From contig QCXZ01000137.1 in NCBI GenBank assembly GCA_025024175.1, positions 24,428,001-24,492,000 on the forward strand: a DNA stretch of 64,000 bases, written 5' to 3'. The stretch comes from Rhyzopertha dominica (Eukaryota > Arthropoda > Insecta > Coleoptera > Bostrichidae). Position numbers and translations under genes: made by a program. The notes beneath the pieces are model-generated. The model was not told where the DNA came from and ran no database searches. It saw only the letters and a program-made list of their open reading frames with translations. Shown one piece after another: positions 35,001-46,521 of the stretch. Position 1 is the first letter of the stretch. Each line of letters starts with the position of its first letter.

Positions 35001-35470
35001 TACTACTACTAGTTTTATATCGTCTATGGAATAATCGATGCCGGTAATGTACTTTTTCCTAGTAAAAGACATCACTACGTTTGCTGACATTTAGATCTGA
35101 ATTATTAATATGACAGCAGTTCCAGAAACATAGTCAACATCACTATGTAGACCTTTTAATGATCAGCATAAAGAACAATTATTTGCAATCGTCATAAGTA
35201 AACCAATTAAAGGCCGTAAAGCCAGTTTTTTGAGAAAATTACCTGTCTATTTATCAGCATTTTAAACAGTCTATTTCTAACGATTAGTATACCTAGGTAT
35301 ACAATGCAGGATTAGTCAAAAGTATGGAACAACAGCAAATGTCCTTAACAAAAGTTTTTTGCTGATTATTTTTCCGACCCAAATATCGACCAATAGAATT
35401 GCACCATTCGACGTCACGTGGTACAACCTACATGGTATTATACTGATAATTTTTTGATTATTTTCTCTGG
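32001..35470. other. AT-rich stretch, no supported gene
   Basis: At 32755-32870 a sequence with GGAAGTCGGTGTCGGTGTCG and CGAAACGTCAAGG resembles the 3' tail wording of several insect retroelements, but the match is too short to classify. The rest is featureless. Confidence 0.35.
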
Positions 35471-35477
35471 TAGTTGC

Positions 35478-35486
35478 TATATATAA
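35478..35486 (+). promoter_or_regulatory. Possible TATA box for the recombinase fragment
   Basis: TATATATAA lies 81 bp before the first Met of the open frame at 35567. The spacing is plausible for a TATA promoter with a short leader, but the AT-rich background makes a chance match possible. Confidence 0.25.
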
Positions 35487-35566
35487 AAAACAAAACATGA
35501 TCCAGTCAAATTAACCACACGTCAAACTGACAGGTTGAATTCAATTGTGAAAATTGGAGATTTTGC

Positions 35567-35995
35567 ATGAAAATGAGTCGATTTGGAGTTTGTTCTCTGT
35601 CCACCATTGATAAAAAAGTCAAAGGAAATGTTCCCATTAATACGGAGAAGGCAAAAAAAACAGTTTGGAACCAATTTACTACTTTTTGTACTGAGAGGAA
35701 ATACACATTGAGTGCTGAAACGAGTGAAGCGCAATTGGCAAACATTATGAAAGATTACGCTTACAATATGAAGAAAATGGATGGAGAAGACTATAAGGAA
35801 GGTACAATAAAAACAATGTGGAATCAGACTGCCAAATTACTTCAAGAAAAGTATTTGAACGATTTGGGTCGGAAAAATAATCCCCCGAATACCACACGAG
35901 CTTCAAAATTATCTGGCATTTCCCTCAAGGTTCCCTGCAAACAAATAAAGTCGTCAAGTTTTTCAGGAAAAATCACTCGCGCTTCGCGCTCGTGA
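35567..35995 (+). pseudogene. DUF3504-like tyrosine recombinase N-terminal fragment, cut by a fold-back element
   Basis: The frame is open from two possible Met codons (35567, 35573). It reads VPINTEKAKKTVWNQFTTFC, then LANIMKDYAYNMKKMDGEDY, then KEGTIKTMWNQTAKLLQEKY. This is the N-terminal SAM-like/core-binding region of DUF3504 proteins (KIAA1958/ZMYM/Crypton type), with the pattern NTKKKT.W....F..WC..., L......FY...+..DG..Y....+......L. Recognisable sequence ends at about residue 101, exactly where a palindromic element starts. The last 41 codons are read from the fold-back (ending KITRASRS), giving a false fusion. About 250 or more residues, including all catalytic residues, are missing. 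The frame is otherwise intact, so the interruption may be young compared with the relic at 8090. Confidence 0.55.
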
Positions 35996-36100
35996 TTTTT
36001 TAACCTGAAAAACTTGACTCCTTCATTTGTTTGCAACGAACCTATCGGGAAATACCCGATAATTTTGAAGCTCTTGTGGTATTATAAGTGATTATTTTTC
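35871..36100. mobile_element. Palindromic fold-back/MITE, about 230 bp
   Basis: The whole segment folds on itself. It begins GAAAAATAATC and ends GATTATTTTTC. ACCACACGAGCTTCAAAATT pairs with AATTTTGAAGCTCTTGTGGT, and the centre is CACTCGCGCTTCGCGCTCGTG with a tiny loop. Arms are about 110 bp with several mismatches and small indels. It sits inside the DUF3504-like reading frame. No target duplication could be fixed with confidence. Confidence 0.85.
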
Positions 36101-36389
36101 ATTTATTAATCTACGTTGCGTTTTTGTATGTCAACGCATTTCCATGGCGACGGAATTTATTAGGTGTGCCTGTATTTATTTATAATAATAATCAAACCAT
36201 TTTTTGCGGATTTTATTTTTTCATACTTTAAATGACCTGGTACTTATTTTTATGATTTGATAACAACATTTCTGTTTAAAATCGTGTTTTCAAATGAATA
36301 ACAAAATGCTTTATCAAACGAGGTTCTGAAATTGCCAATATTGGTTTTTCGCTTAAATAAGCCTTTACATCAAAGCAAATATTCAAAAA
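36101..36389. other. No recognised gene
   Basis: AT-rich spacer after the fold-back. I saw no continuation of the recombinase reading frame in it. Confidence 0.4.
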
Positions 36390-36640
36390 CTGAGTAACGA
36401 ATCTTGCATCCCACTATTAAGCGGCATTTTTATAATTTTGTCTCTGATTCTTGCTTCCAGCAAATTACGTGGTTCTTCTTTGTACACCTGACTTTTTAAA
36501 TGATCCCAGAGGAAAAAATCCAATGGACTTATACCAGACGATCTACCAGTAGCGACAGTTATGTCTGTTTATAAATCCTTTTAGACAAAAAACGGCTTCG
36601 TTAAAACATAAATAGTTGGATTTGGATTTGCATTCCTCAT
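36390..36640 (-). pseudogene. Rosa-like mariner relic 4, internally deleted
   Basis: The minus strand reads FNEAVFCLKGFINRHNCRYW, the family's SDEA.F.LNG.VNRQNCRYW block with the catalytic Asp changed to Asn. It is followed almost directly by RSSGISPLDFFLWDHLKSQV and YKEEPRNLLEARI, the PLDFFLWGHLKS.VY C-terminal block. Some 100 residues that normally separate these, including the QDGAP motif, are absent. The C-terminal piece continues open for about 50 codons. Confidence 0.75.
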
Positions 36641-36729
36641 TGCGTTCTTCTCTAGGAGGTGTACTTTGTAGGATTTCTATTTGCTCTTTTTTAACATTCT
36701 TACTTTCACATCGTTCGAAGTTCCTCTCT

Positions 36730-37095
36730 GAAGTCAGGTCAGGACTGATCAGGTCAGTACATTAAAGTACTACTTATTAACGGTTTCAGGCCAGGTTATT
36801 CTATGTTCAGTGAAATACATGTCCTAGAACAAATTATAAAAAAACCCAAGAAAACATGACATACAATCTTTACGGATTTCAGAGAGTATTCTATCATTAT
36901 TTTAATTTAGTGCTAAGACATATAACAAATGCAAAATTATACAATAAAAATATTCCTACCTACCTACCTACGAAAGTAATGTAATAGCAAACACAAATAA
37001 TCTAACAATATCAGCAAACACAAAACATAAGCAGGACACTAGTGAGGTCAGGTCAGGTCAGATCAATGCATTAAAGCACTGCTTATTGCTTAGCA
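36730..37095 (+). pseudogene. RTE-like LINE relic 2, flanked by GGTCAG direct repeats
   Basis: From about 36783 the sequence (TTTCAGGCCAGGTTATTCTA... through ACAAAACATAAGC near 37033) aligns with the RT relic at 31341-31640 at nucleotide level, with a large internal deletion removing part of motif A to motif C. It is bracketed by two related stretches of about 50 bp (about 36730-36780 and 37044-37090). These share AGGTCAGGTCAG and ATTAAAG.ACT.CTTATT. Confidence 0.6.
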
Positions 37096-40000
37096 TTCAG
37101 ATTTTTTCTCTTCCTTCTTTAAAAATAGTAGGTACAGTACCCACCATGAAAGATTAGTGACTGATTCGTACACACTTTAATAGATACGTTCGCAAATATG
37201 AATAATGACGTTAGTTAAATCTTATCTTCCACATTTTGTGCTATCGAATACTGTATCCTGTTGGTCATTGTGACTTTTGTTTATTATAGTGAATCTATAT
37301 AACGTAATTATGAAGTAACATTTCGCATAGATATATCTGCTTTTCATTAAACAGTCTGGCATTTTAGGTTTCAAGCTGTCGTGTATTAGCAACTTTCATA
37401 TTAATATGTCAATTCGTGTAAACATGTAAATTGTTATATCGTGTGATCAAGAAAATTTGGCATCCAGTCATCCATGAAAGCGAAATCGTATGTCTTTCAA
37501 GACTGATACGCTTATTTCTGGTGTCTAATGTTACGATATTTGCAGGTTTAATCAAATAAATTGCAGTTTATGAATACTTAATATCATTAATGTTTTTTGC
37601 ATTCATATTGATAGATAGAAACTGCTGTTAATAAAATTTATTTTCAACGGCCAATTAAAAACAAATTGAATTTAATTAAAATGTATCACTCCCAGCTAAC
37701 TTGAACCACAACCTAATCTCACTTTTGTACAACTTTTTCCACAAATAATAATTTAGCCGTGTGGTTCAATCATCGACATATCCAAGGCTGACTAGACGCC
37801 AAATTTTCTTGATCGCACTTTATATTGAGGTAGTTCGTATGTGAAGTATTGCGTATTTGCAGAAACATTTAGTGGGTTTCCTGAAAACAATAACTTGTGT
37901 GGTCTTCAAATGTGAGTTGGAGCCGGGTGATGCGTGGGGTCGTATATCATTACCAAATTTTAACCCCCAAGCTGATGGCCAGTCATATCGTACCCAGGGT
38001 GACATGGATTTCGTGAACCGCGTGAATAGATTAATTTTGTTAGTTGTTGTTTTAAGTATTAGGACTGAAAGGACGCACCAGGCTAAACATTAAAGTGATA
38101 TATGTAAGTAGGTAGGCTAAAGTGATTTTTCTAGTACTCTGGAGTGTTCGGTTGGTGGAAACGAAAAATTAATGGTTTGTGTTGCTATTTTGCAATAGGG
38201 GTACCAACAGATAAACGATGTGGAGGGGTGGTTTTTAGAGACGCTAAGGAAATAGGAAGACAAGAAAGGGAGTGTGTGGAGGACTGTCTTCACGATTAGT
38301 TGACTTGGGTTTCACAGCAATTGTTACCTGCCATTTACGCGTTTTTTTTTTATATCTATACGAGTTGTTGTATGTTAAATCTGATTGTGTACAACAGTTT
38401 TTTTGTGCTTTGTGAATTTGGAAAGAAAGACGCAGGTATGGTAAACTACCTTTCTTTATTAAGGCGTGACTGTTGTTTGACTTAATGATATTTCATGTTT
38501 ATTCTGTTCATATCTTAATTTTGTTTTTTACCGTACTAAGCCAGCTATTGTGAGATGCGGGTATCAACAACTGTAAACGGATATATTGTGACGTAGTTTG
38601 AGTAATGTTGTGTTAAGCTGGATTTTTCGGAGTGTTGCATGATTTTTTTTTATGTGAGTTAATGAGTTGATGTAAGGGTCTATCACTAATATTTCCTCCT
38701 GTAATTTTGTGTTCCGACGACTTTAAGTGGGTCCTTGGACACAAAGGTCACGCTCTTAGTCGCCATTAATCATGATGCAGGTCCTACCACACGTTGGCAA
38801 ATGATAAGCGAAAGGTGTTATAAAAATGCAGCTTAATTAATTTCTTGATGATAATTTTCTTAAACGTTATTTCCTATTGTAGCGCCTCACAACTGCTGGC
38901 TTATTTCATTTTCATAATTCGTTTGTCAATAAATATTATGACTGGATGCGTGTGTTTTATTTTGTCTCTTATTAGTTTTGCCATCTCCTCATATTTACGC
39001 GAGTAATAAAGGACTTTCTGGGGTCTGTAATGGTCGACCATTCTTGCCACACAACTAATACGGTCCTGCTTTGCATAAACTGACGATCACGTTGCCGTAA
39101 TTATTTGTGGCCACATTTCTGTTTTTATGTAACCAAAATTTATTTACTAATTTTAACTCATGCGGCTTTAGCGTAGGCCCCTTTCCATGGATCATTACAA
39201 TGTCCAAGAAATACATATTAGAGTGATATCATAATCAAATAATGTGTCATAGGCTTGACTCTCAAAACATCATATTTGTTGATAGAGCGGCTCTTCTAAA
39301 CATGTGTGTAGCATAATAAGAAAGTAAAACACATGCCACTGAATAATCTGTTGTTACGGAAACAATAATAGTGTTCAATATATCAGTATTAATGTAAAAT
39401 AAAACAAATGAAACATAATTTTTCCCAACGTTGACGTGGATTTGGTAAATAAAGCTACAGCCATTACTGAACAGAAACATATTCTGCGAAAATTTTCAGA
39501 TTATCAAGAGTTTACCGACAATTAAAGGCTCGCACCTTTATGATCAACATATGTAATGATACAAAGAAAAACTTTAGATGTGAAGTAATCTGTTGTTTTT
39601 GTATACGGTAACCCTGGTTGTCACTGACTGCCTATTCTTAAAGTGCACATTCAATTATTCAAATTTAAATTCTTCTTTATTAAAAAAAATAGATACAAAA
39701 GTTATGTAATAGCATTGAGTAAAGTCGTTCGTTTTTAGATTTGTGTTAAATTGAATTAACACCTCTTGAAATGTATTGCCAAAATAAGTAATAACATAAA
39801 TCGTATTCCAACAACCCATTTCGAGGGTAGACACTTATTTTCACTTAATGTGAAACCTTTTAAGGTCCCGTAGAAAAAAATACTCAATGCTATGCCTTAG
39901 GTACTAGTCATAAGTTTGAATCTTACTGATGACTGGATACAGAGAGAAATAAACGGATTCATCACCAGTACAGTTCTTTGTAAGTAAGACTGACATATAT

Positions 40001-40479
40001 TTTTGGGAATATTGGCACAATACAGAATTTACTCAACATAGACGTTAAGCTTAATGTACTGTACTTAATGTAATGCTCTACTCGTAGAATACCCTAACAT
40101 TCTTGCCACGCAGTTTGCTAGCGAACATAAAATTAGCTAATCTTGGCGTAAACCTTTCAAGCTAACGATTTTCTAGAAAATGACTGAAGATGATCAAACG
40201 AAGGAGTAAATGAAGGATCTACTAGACGCAAGCAGTCTGACTACTGAAAAGAGTCTGTTTTTTTATTAATCGACGTTAAACAATTTTAATTGTAAGGCAA
40301 CCTCACAAAATCGAAGTTTGGTAACGAATAAGGATTCACACTGGGTGAGGGAAGACCATACTCAATGTGTAGAAAAGCTCAAAGTTTAGACAGGTATTAG
40401 CCTAATTTTGGAATTCTCACAGAAATAGTATGACTATTTTGTTTCCTTGTCTGGCAAAAGTTGATGCTCCGAAGAGAAA
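37096..40479. other. Long AT-rich stretch, no supported gene
   Basis: A plus-strand frame at 37857-38093 is less AT-rich (ELEPGDAWGRISLPNFNPQA) and follows an acceptor-like TATTTGCAG. I do not recognise it and cannot show that it is an exon. Nothing else stood out. Confidence 0.35.
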
Positions 40480-40670
40480 CATCCGGTTTCAGACCTCTCC
40501 GTGAATGTCTGGATACAGTATTTCCGGACAGAAAGAATGGTGAAAAGGGATCCTTTGAATAACCTCCTAGGTATCCAGAGTACTTTGAAAAGCAAAGTTT
40601 TTAGGATGAACTTGGCAAATGTTGAGGAGATGAAGACAAGGGTGTAGATTAATTTCGTCCGAACTAATCA
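40480..40670 (+). pseudogene. Rosa-like mariner relic 5 (C-terminal fragment)
   Basis: The plus strand reads LRECLDTVFPDRKNGEKGSF, then after a frame change STLKSKVFRMNLANVEEMKT and RV. This fits the family's L..+FP.RWIGR.G..EWP...PLD.FLWGHLKSKVY...P.N+EELK.RI tail. The PLDFFLW core itself is damaged. Short and frame-broken, so weaker than the other mariner calls. Confidence 0.45.
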
Positions 40671-41342
40671 CAATAATTTTTTAAAAACATTTTCACTAAA
40701 GTGTAGGGTATTCCAAAATACTGAATGCACAACATTTTGATTAAATATTTAAGTAAAAATATTAAGTTGAATTGTTTTATTTATATCTTTCAAATAAAAA
40801 GATTTGACTTAACATCCGCTAAATGATAACGAAGTGAGTAAAATTTTGTTATTTGGTATATACTGCAGTGTATAAGAAAAACACTAATTTACTAATACTA
40901 ATCCATGTATGCAAGCATTGAGCCAACTGCACTTGATGTAATGATTTATTCGGACTCCGGACTCGCAGCTGTATAATTTTTTAAGTTGGGAGAGCAATAA
41001 CGTATATTTTATTAATCCATTAAACTGTCTTATAATGGATAGCATTACACTTAAGGAAAGTACCTTATAATAGCGAGAATCTAACGACGAACTACTTTAG
41101 AACTAAGATTGTTTTTGTTCGCCGGTTGGGAAGGCTTAACTACCTACTTTTAAGTTTTAGGAGCGCTTTCCCTTTCAAACATTTTCAAGTGGAACAAATA
41201 AACTTTTCGGTTCACTGGGCTAACCAAAAATAAATAAAGTAGCTGTTGTGAAGCAGATACCGGTAAATCGTGACGCATCCAAAATTGACATAAACCAAAA
41301 CCTTGATGATATAACTGAAAATTAATTAATATTACACATTAC
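40671..41342. other. No recognised gene; includes a minus-strand splice donor at its right edge
   Basis: AT-rich sequence. At 41341-41342 the minus strand reads CTCAG|GTAATGTG, the donor of the candidate exon to the right. Confidence 0.4.
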
Positions 41343-41790
41343 CTGAGTTAGATTATACCAATCGTGGACTGACTCGCGAGCAACAGGTTTTCAGGAACAC
41401 GCCAAAGCCGCTACTGACGCACTGGAACTTTAATTTTCCAATTCCCTTTAACTCCTACGGCAAACTGCACACATACTCATTTCCACACTTTCCCTTTATC
41501 GATTCGTATCAGCCGCGAAAGGCCCGACACGTACTTCGACGAAACGAACTAACATCCTAATAAAACAAACAGATCGAATGCGACCACTACCCACAAGCCA
41601 AATAAATCGCCGACACCTCAGGATTTCGCTGCAGCAGCTTCAGCACTATTTTCGTCGTAATCACCCGCCAAACTTTTTGAACTGTGTTTTCAGCCCACCG
41701 CTCGCCGAGCGACTTGTAGCATGAATAAAATATCGTAAACGCTGCGCGTAGCGAGCGGTCACAAATTCGCTGCGCCACGCCCACCTACAA
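41343..41790 (-). promoter_or_regulatory. CpG-rich candidate 5' noncoding exon/promoter (possibly of the desaturase)
   Basis: This 450-bp stretch is conspicuously GC- and CpG-rich, with about twenty CG dinucleotides in 41600-41780, in an otherwise AT-rich window. It is the kind of local composition seen at insect promoters and first exons. On the minus strand it ends at AACTCAG|GTAATGTG, a good donor. The next minus-strand acceptor with a coding exon that I can support is the desaturase exon at 18436, so it could be that gene's 5' UTR exon across a 22.9-kb intron. A 65-codon minus frame in it is not recognisable as protein. The link to the desaturase is inference. Confidence 0.35.
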
Positions 41791-43120
41791 CCTGTGGATT
41801 ATGTGATATTATGATGTAATGAAGGAAACGTGAATCATTAAAAAAGTAAAGATGGAAACGGAGAAAACGTTGAAAATAATGAGTAAATTACTAGCAAATG
41901 ACAACTTTGGTTTAAAAAATTGTTTATATAAAAATAATACAACTATAAATGGGTTATAAAAATAGAAAAATACAAATTGGTTACTGAAAATAAGAAAAAA
42001 TTAGTTATAAAAACTTAATTACTCTTATACCACAACTGTATTCTATTTTGTTTCGTCCAAATATACCTAGTCGAAAAATATAGTTATGTTATTTCTGAAT
42101 TATGATTTATTATAAATTTGTATAAACCGGGGTTCGATTACCCTCTTCATATTTGATCCAACGATATGTCACAGAGTTAGTTTGTTACTACGTAAACAAA
42201 CCCATAATAACTCCTCAAACGATTGTATCAAAGGACAAATCCAACAACATATTTTATTGTGTAACGTTTAGATATATAAGGATCGGACTTTCTACACGAA
42301 TTATCCATTTTTGTTTTGATCTTAACTACGAGCACAAAGATGAGTCTATGAGTTGATGGATATAATCCGACGTCGAGAAATACGTTCAGTTTGTCCAATA
42401 CTGATAGACAACCTTGCAGCATTTTGTGCTCTCAATTCAGACAAATTTCATTTTGTATGTCGTTACAGTGACGACAGTTTTGTTTTATAATAAATTTTAA
42501 TAAAATGGATGTAAAAAAACTGAAGAGGAGCATATGGTCGGTGATGTAGAGCTTGGCGGCAGAAAAAGAAAAAGAAATCTCTGCGGCAAAGCAACGAAAA
42601 AGTAAAAGTAAATTTAGGTGTGAATCGTAAAATACATAAAAGTTTTCGAGATTACACAACCTCAAGAACGTCATTATTATAATTACTAGCTTTTGCAATT
42701 GTGGACGATAGCATGCAGTTGATTGAGTGATTAAACCAGGGTACGGTAGGCATTTCTGACGCTCCCGGATATACCGTCGGGCCGGCTACATCTACGCTGG
42801 ATTGGACGTATGACACGCTTGTTGCTAGTGGGCTCCCACGCAGCGTATGTTACGGGAGTTTGGGAACTAGAATTGGGAGGTTTTCAGAGCATCCAACCAG
42901 CGGATACTTTTTTATTAGCCTCCGCGTTGGATGGTAGCTTACTTCGGCTGCATTCTCCCTCGGACGAGTTGCTGTCTGAGAATGTATACAGCTTTAGGAC
43001 CTCCTTATTTATCATTTTCTTGTCTTTTGCGATTTCTGTTCTTCAAGCTTAGCGCGACTTCAGTCAGTCAGCCCTTTAAAGGGCAATTATGATTCATGTG
43101 TTCTTTATAGATTGCTCTTT
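41791..43120. other. No supported gene; unassigned GC-richer part at 42740-43060
   Basis: At 42129-42143 GGGGTTCGATTACCC looks like a tRNA-type B box, but no A box lies upstream, so it is not called a tRNA gene. The 42740-43060 part has a minus-strand reading (LKLYTFSDSNSSEGECSRSK) that I cannot assign. Confidence 0.35.
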
Positions 43121-44090
43121 CGTGATGATGTCGACGCTTCTTTCGGTGTTTTCGTATGTGTTTATCCGTTTGTTTCCCATAGGTGTATATTAGGTGACAT
43201 TGTTCTACGGGATATTGGTCGTTTGTGTACATTAGGTTTTTCCACGATTCATTACGGTCGTTCAAATTTTTTTGCGGGTGGGTTTGTTTCCATATCTTCT
43301 TTGTTTCTGCACAGTATTATTGCGTTGCCGTAGTGGTTCTTACTCTTTTCTCTTGTTATCGATATGATTTCTTCTCCTTCCCTGATTTGTATTTTGGTTG
43401 TGGTTCTTAAATAGTTTCTTCCAAGGTCCCTCTAAGCTTGCATATGTTTCGTCTAATGTGATTTGTAGTGTTTTTTCTTATTTCTCTTACAAGGTGTTTG
43501 TATTGCTGTTGGTAATATTCTCAACGTATATTTGGTAGTTTCGGTCTTGGTGGATTTTTTACCACGAAATACGTGATTTCTTGTATACTCTTGTCTAAAT
43601 ACACGGAACTACTTCCCTGTAACGACAATCACAATAACAATGTAAACGCAAGAAGGTAGCACTAGAATATATTATGAACTTAAAATCTTAGAATTTTAAA
43701 TAATCGTTTGATTCCTGTTTATGTTGTTGTTTCTGGATGGTATCGACGCTTTGAGTGATTTCGTATGTGCTTATCGATTCTTTTGTTGGATCTCTAGATG
43801 GGGTGATGTTACCTCACCGGAATTTTTCTCGTCTTGTGTATTAGTTTCTTTTCTTTTCTATACATTGGAGCTTCTTTAGGACTAGTGACATTTTTTGTGG
43901 ATGGACTTGTTTCCATGTTTTCCTGGTTCCTGTACAATTATTTCGCACTGGCGTAGTGCTTTCTTACTTACTGCTTCTTTCTGTTCTTGTCATTATGATT
44001 TCTTCTTCCAGCTTTTCTTCTTATTTTTCTTGGGCGGTTTTTGAGCTCTTATTGGGTAAAGTTTTCTCCGTACATTTGGTGGACGATTGC
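43121..44090. repeat. Diverged direct duplication of about 300-400 bp, unknown element
   Basis: About 43121-43550 and 43733-44090 are homologous in the same orientation. Shared landmarks in order are ATCGACGCTT/GTCGACGCTT, TTTCGTATGTG, the GGTGA..TT region, TTGTTTCCAT, GTAGTG/CGTAGTG, CTTACT and TATGATTTCTTCT. The copies differ by many substitutions and indels. Minus-strand readings are Lys/Asn/Thr-rich and interrupted. They could be the remains of a coding repeat or two copies of an old retroelement. Confidence 0.6.
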
Positions 44091-44125
44091 ATCAAGTTGT
44101 AGAAATTGTGGTAGCCTTGAGGTGA

Positions 44126-44460
44126 TCTCGAAACGTCGATTTTCAACGTCTCTAACGCGAGGCGATTTTGGCTACGTACCACACTTGAGAGTTTTTTCGT
44201 CTGCTGAGTTTTCCAGAATATTCTATGAACTTCTCGAAACGTCGATGTTCAACAACTCCACCGCGAAACGGTTACGGCAATACGTCCCACTTAGCGGTTC
44301 TATCGTTTGCTGATTAATTTTCCGGAATGTTCTATGACGTTCTGGAAACGGCTTTAGATTTTTTTTTCATCACGAGACAGTTTCAGTAGTGTGCCGCACG
44401 AGGAGTTCTCTAGTCTTCTTTAAAATCTCTAAAATGTCTTCAGACCTCCTCGAAACACCG
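44126..44460. repeat. Degenerate tandem repeat, period about 106-109 bp, three units
   Basis: Units start at TCTCGAAACGTCGATTTTCA (44126), TCTCGAAACGTCGATGTTCA (44232) and TCTGGAAACGGC (44341). Each contains a CGCGA(GG/AA)CG-like word, a TAC(G)TNCCAC(A/T)C segment and a CCAGAATATTCTATGA or CCGGAATGTTCTATGA end. Unit 3 is strongly diverged. The repeat abuts the preceding duplication and may belong to the same element. The period is not a multiple of three. Confidence 0.6.
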
Positions 44461-46521
44461 ATTTTTGAATAATTTGAATACTTTAGAAGGTCACTGTGTG
44501 TAAAACGTATTACTCAGCTTGTTAACAAGGTGTTTTTTTGTTTGTGCTTTGATTCACAATATTTGTAATAATAATAAAAGACTTATTCTTTTTCAGACAT
44601 ACAATTTATTAACAAAAATTTAAGTTCTGTTACAAACTAAAATAGAAGTCAAACAAAGAAATCACAGGAAGAAGTTCAGCTCGCTATGCACCATGCACCG
44701 GTAAGGTACGTAACGCCTTTTTTAGGCAAATGAATTACAATTCCTTCCTTCCGTACCTTAGGAAAATTATACATAATCCATATTAAATACCTAGCATACC
44801 TAATGAGCTAAATAACTCACTTTTCCCTATAAAGTAGGTATATACGCCACAGGATTAATTCGCACAACAAAATGACAACAAGAAAAATCAATTATATTTG
44901 TCACCAGTCAGATCTTTAAAAATTTCACACATCACAATTTACATCATAATCATAAGCAAATAAAATCTCCATGCATAGTAACATCGAAAATTATAATACA
45001 ATTTATGCAAAAACTCTATAATATACCTACTGCATATAATTTTTTTAATTAAGAATGGATACACACTGGTACGTTCACATATCATAATGATAAAATAGTG
45101 TAATTTAGTCACACAAATGTCCACGAAATAATCTGGATTCTGATTTCTCGTTCTTGATGAAACAGTCTATACACTTAATAGAATAAAACGACTTGGTTGT
45201 TTTATGGAATTTTATAATAATCTACAGAAGAACTATTTAGAGCAGTAATATTCAATCTATGGGTAACGACCACAAACGGGGACGCAAAAATTTATCGTGA
45301 AATTACAAGATGCATAAAAGAAATGAAAATAAGTTTAGTTGAATACAAATATATCACTGACAAACTTTTATGAGAAAGAATATTAGTTTCTAGACCTAGA
45401 CAGATTTTTCTATATTTGGACCAACGGCTTCAAATATATGGTAACTACTGAGTTGATTTCCAGTTTATTGATCTTGCTTTTTAATATTACCTCCTAATTT
45501 TTGAGGTTTGAGATTATTGATCATTTTAATTTTGGGTCCGCATGTTACCTCGATGACATCACAGTTCCAAAATGTCTTAGAGGTTATCATTTCTTCGTCA
45601 GAGTAACAAGAATATTAGATATATACTGTCATTGCTAATGATAATGATATGTTAAAAGTTCAAACCTTCACGTTGCAAAAGGTAAATCCAATAAAATACC
45701 TTAAGCATGATCATGTGTAAAATGCGTTTGCGAGTAACCGATAAGCTTAGCCTAGTCCACTAACCAGGAATACATTCGTAAATATTGAATGATACGTATC
45801 TAGAAAAATGTGGTGACTATTATTTATAACCATAATAAAACTTCAATTGCATACTGTGTCGAGTGAGTCACTGATGTATTTGAACAGGTGGATGATTTTC
45901 GTCCTACTCCTCTAAAATCATGCTGTCGATGCTATCTTGTTTAATTCGCATACACACCATGAATCCTATTTATCAGGAATTACCTATACAGGGTAATGAT
46001 AAGGTTTCATGTTAAATTTACGCAGTTAAGTATATGCAGAACACGCCAAAATAATTAAACAATCCTTAACTTTTTGCATAATCGCATATTTCTAATAAAA
46101 ATCGCCTAAAAGAATAAAGTAGTGCAAATTTCTGAACTTAACAAATATTAATCGAGATTGTTCAAAGCATGTATCCGACCGTGAAAGCCTACATAAGTTT
46201 ATTAATCGAGATAATAAATGAATTTATTCTAAAATTCTTAAAATTAATTGTATAAAATATATATAATTAGTTTCAAACTTATAATATTATGATTTACAAA
46301 AGCAATTTTTATTTATTAAAGCAATTCCAAATCAATGATTCCTACCTAGTACGAGTAACAAGCGTAAAACTCAAAATATCTGTATAATTTTTGCAATATA
46401 CAAATTAGTCGTAAAAACGTAGGTACAAGAGTTTTATAATTTATGCGAAAATTCCTTAATCGATGTAATTTTACGGTTTCTGATGTAATTTATAAAACAG
46501 TAACTTTCAATCAACAACATT
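44461..46521. other. AT-rich stretch, no supported gene
   Basis: No coding motif, terminal repeats or tandem structure were seen. Confidence 0.4.

Noticed and set aside
37857..38093. 78-codon plus frame as a possible exon after TATTTGCAG
   Set aside because: The frame matches no family I recognise, and no donor or neighbouring exon supports it.
41587..41784. 65-codon minus-strand frame as a protein gene
   Set aside because: It lies in a CpG-rich segment better read as a promoter or 5' UTR exon; the translation resembles no family.
42129..42143. tRNA B-box word GGGGTTCGATTACCC
   Set aside because: No A box, anticodon arm or acceptor stem could be built around it, so neither a tRNA nor a SINE call is justified.
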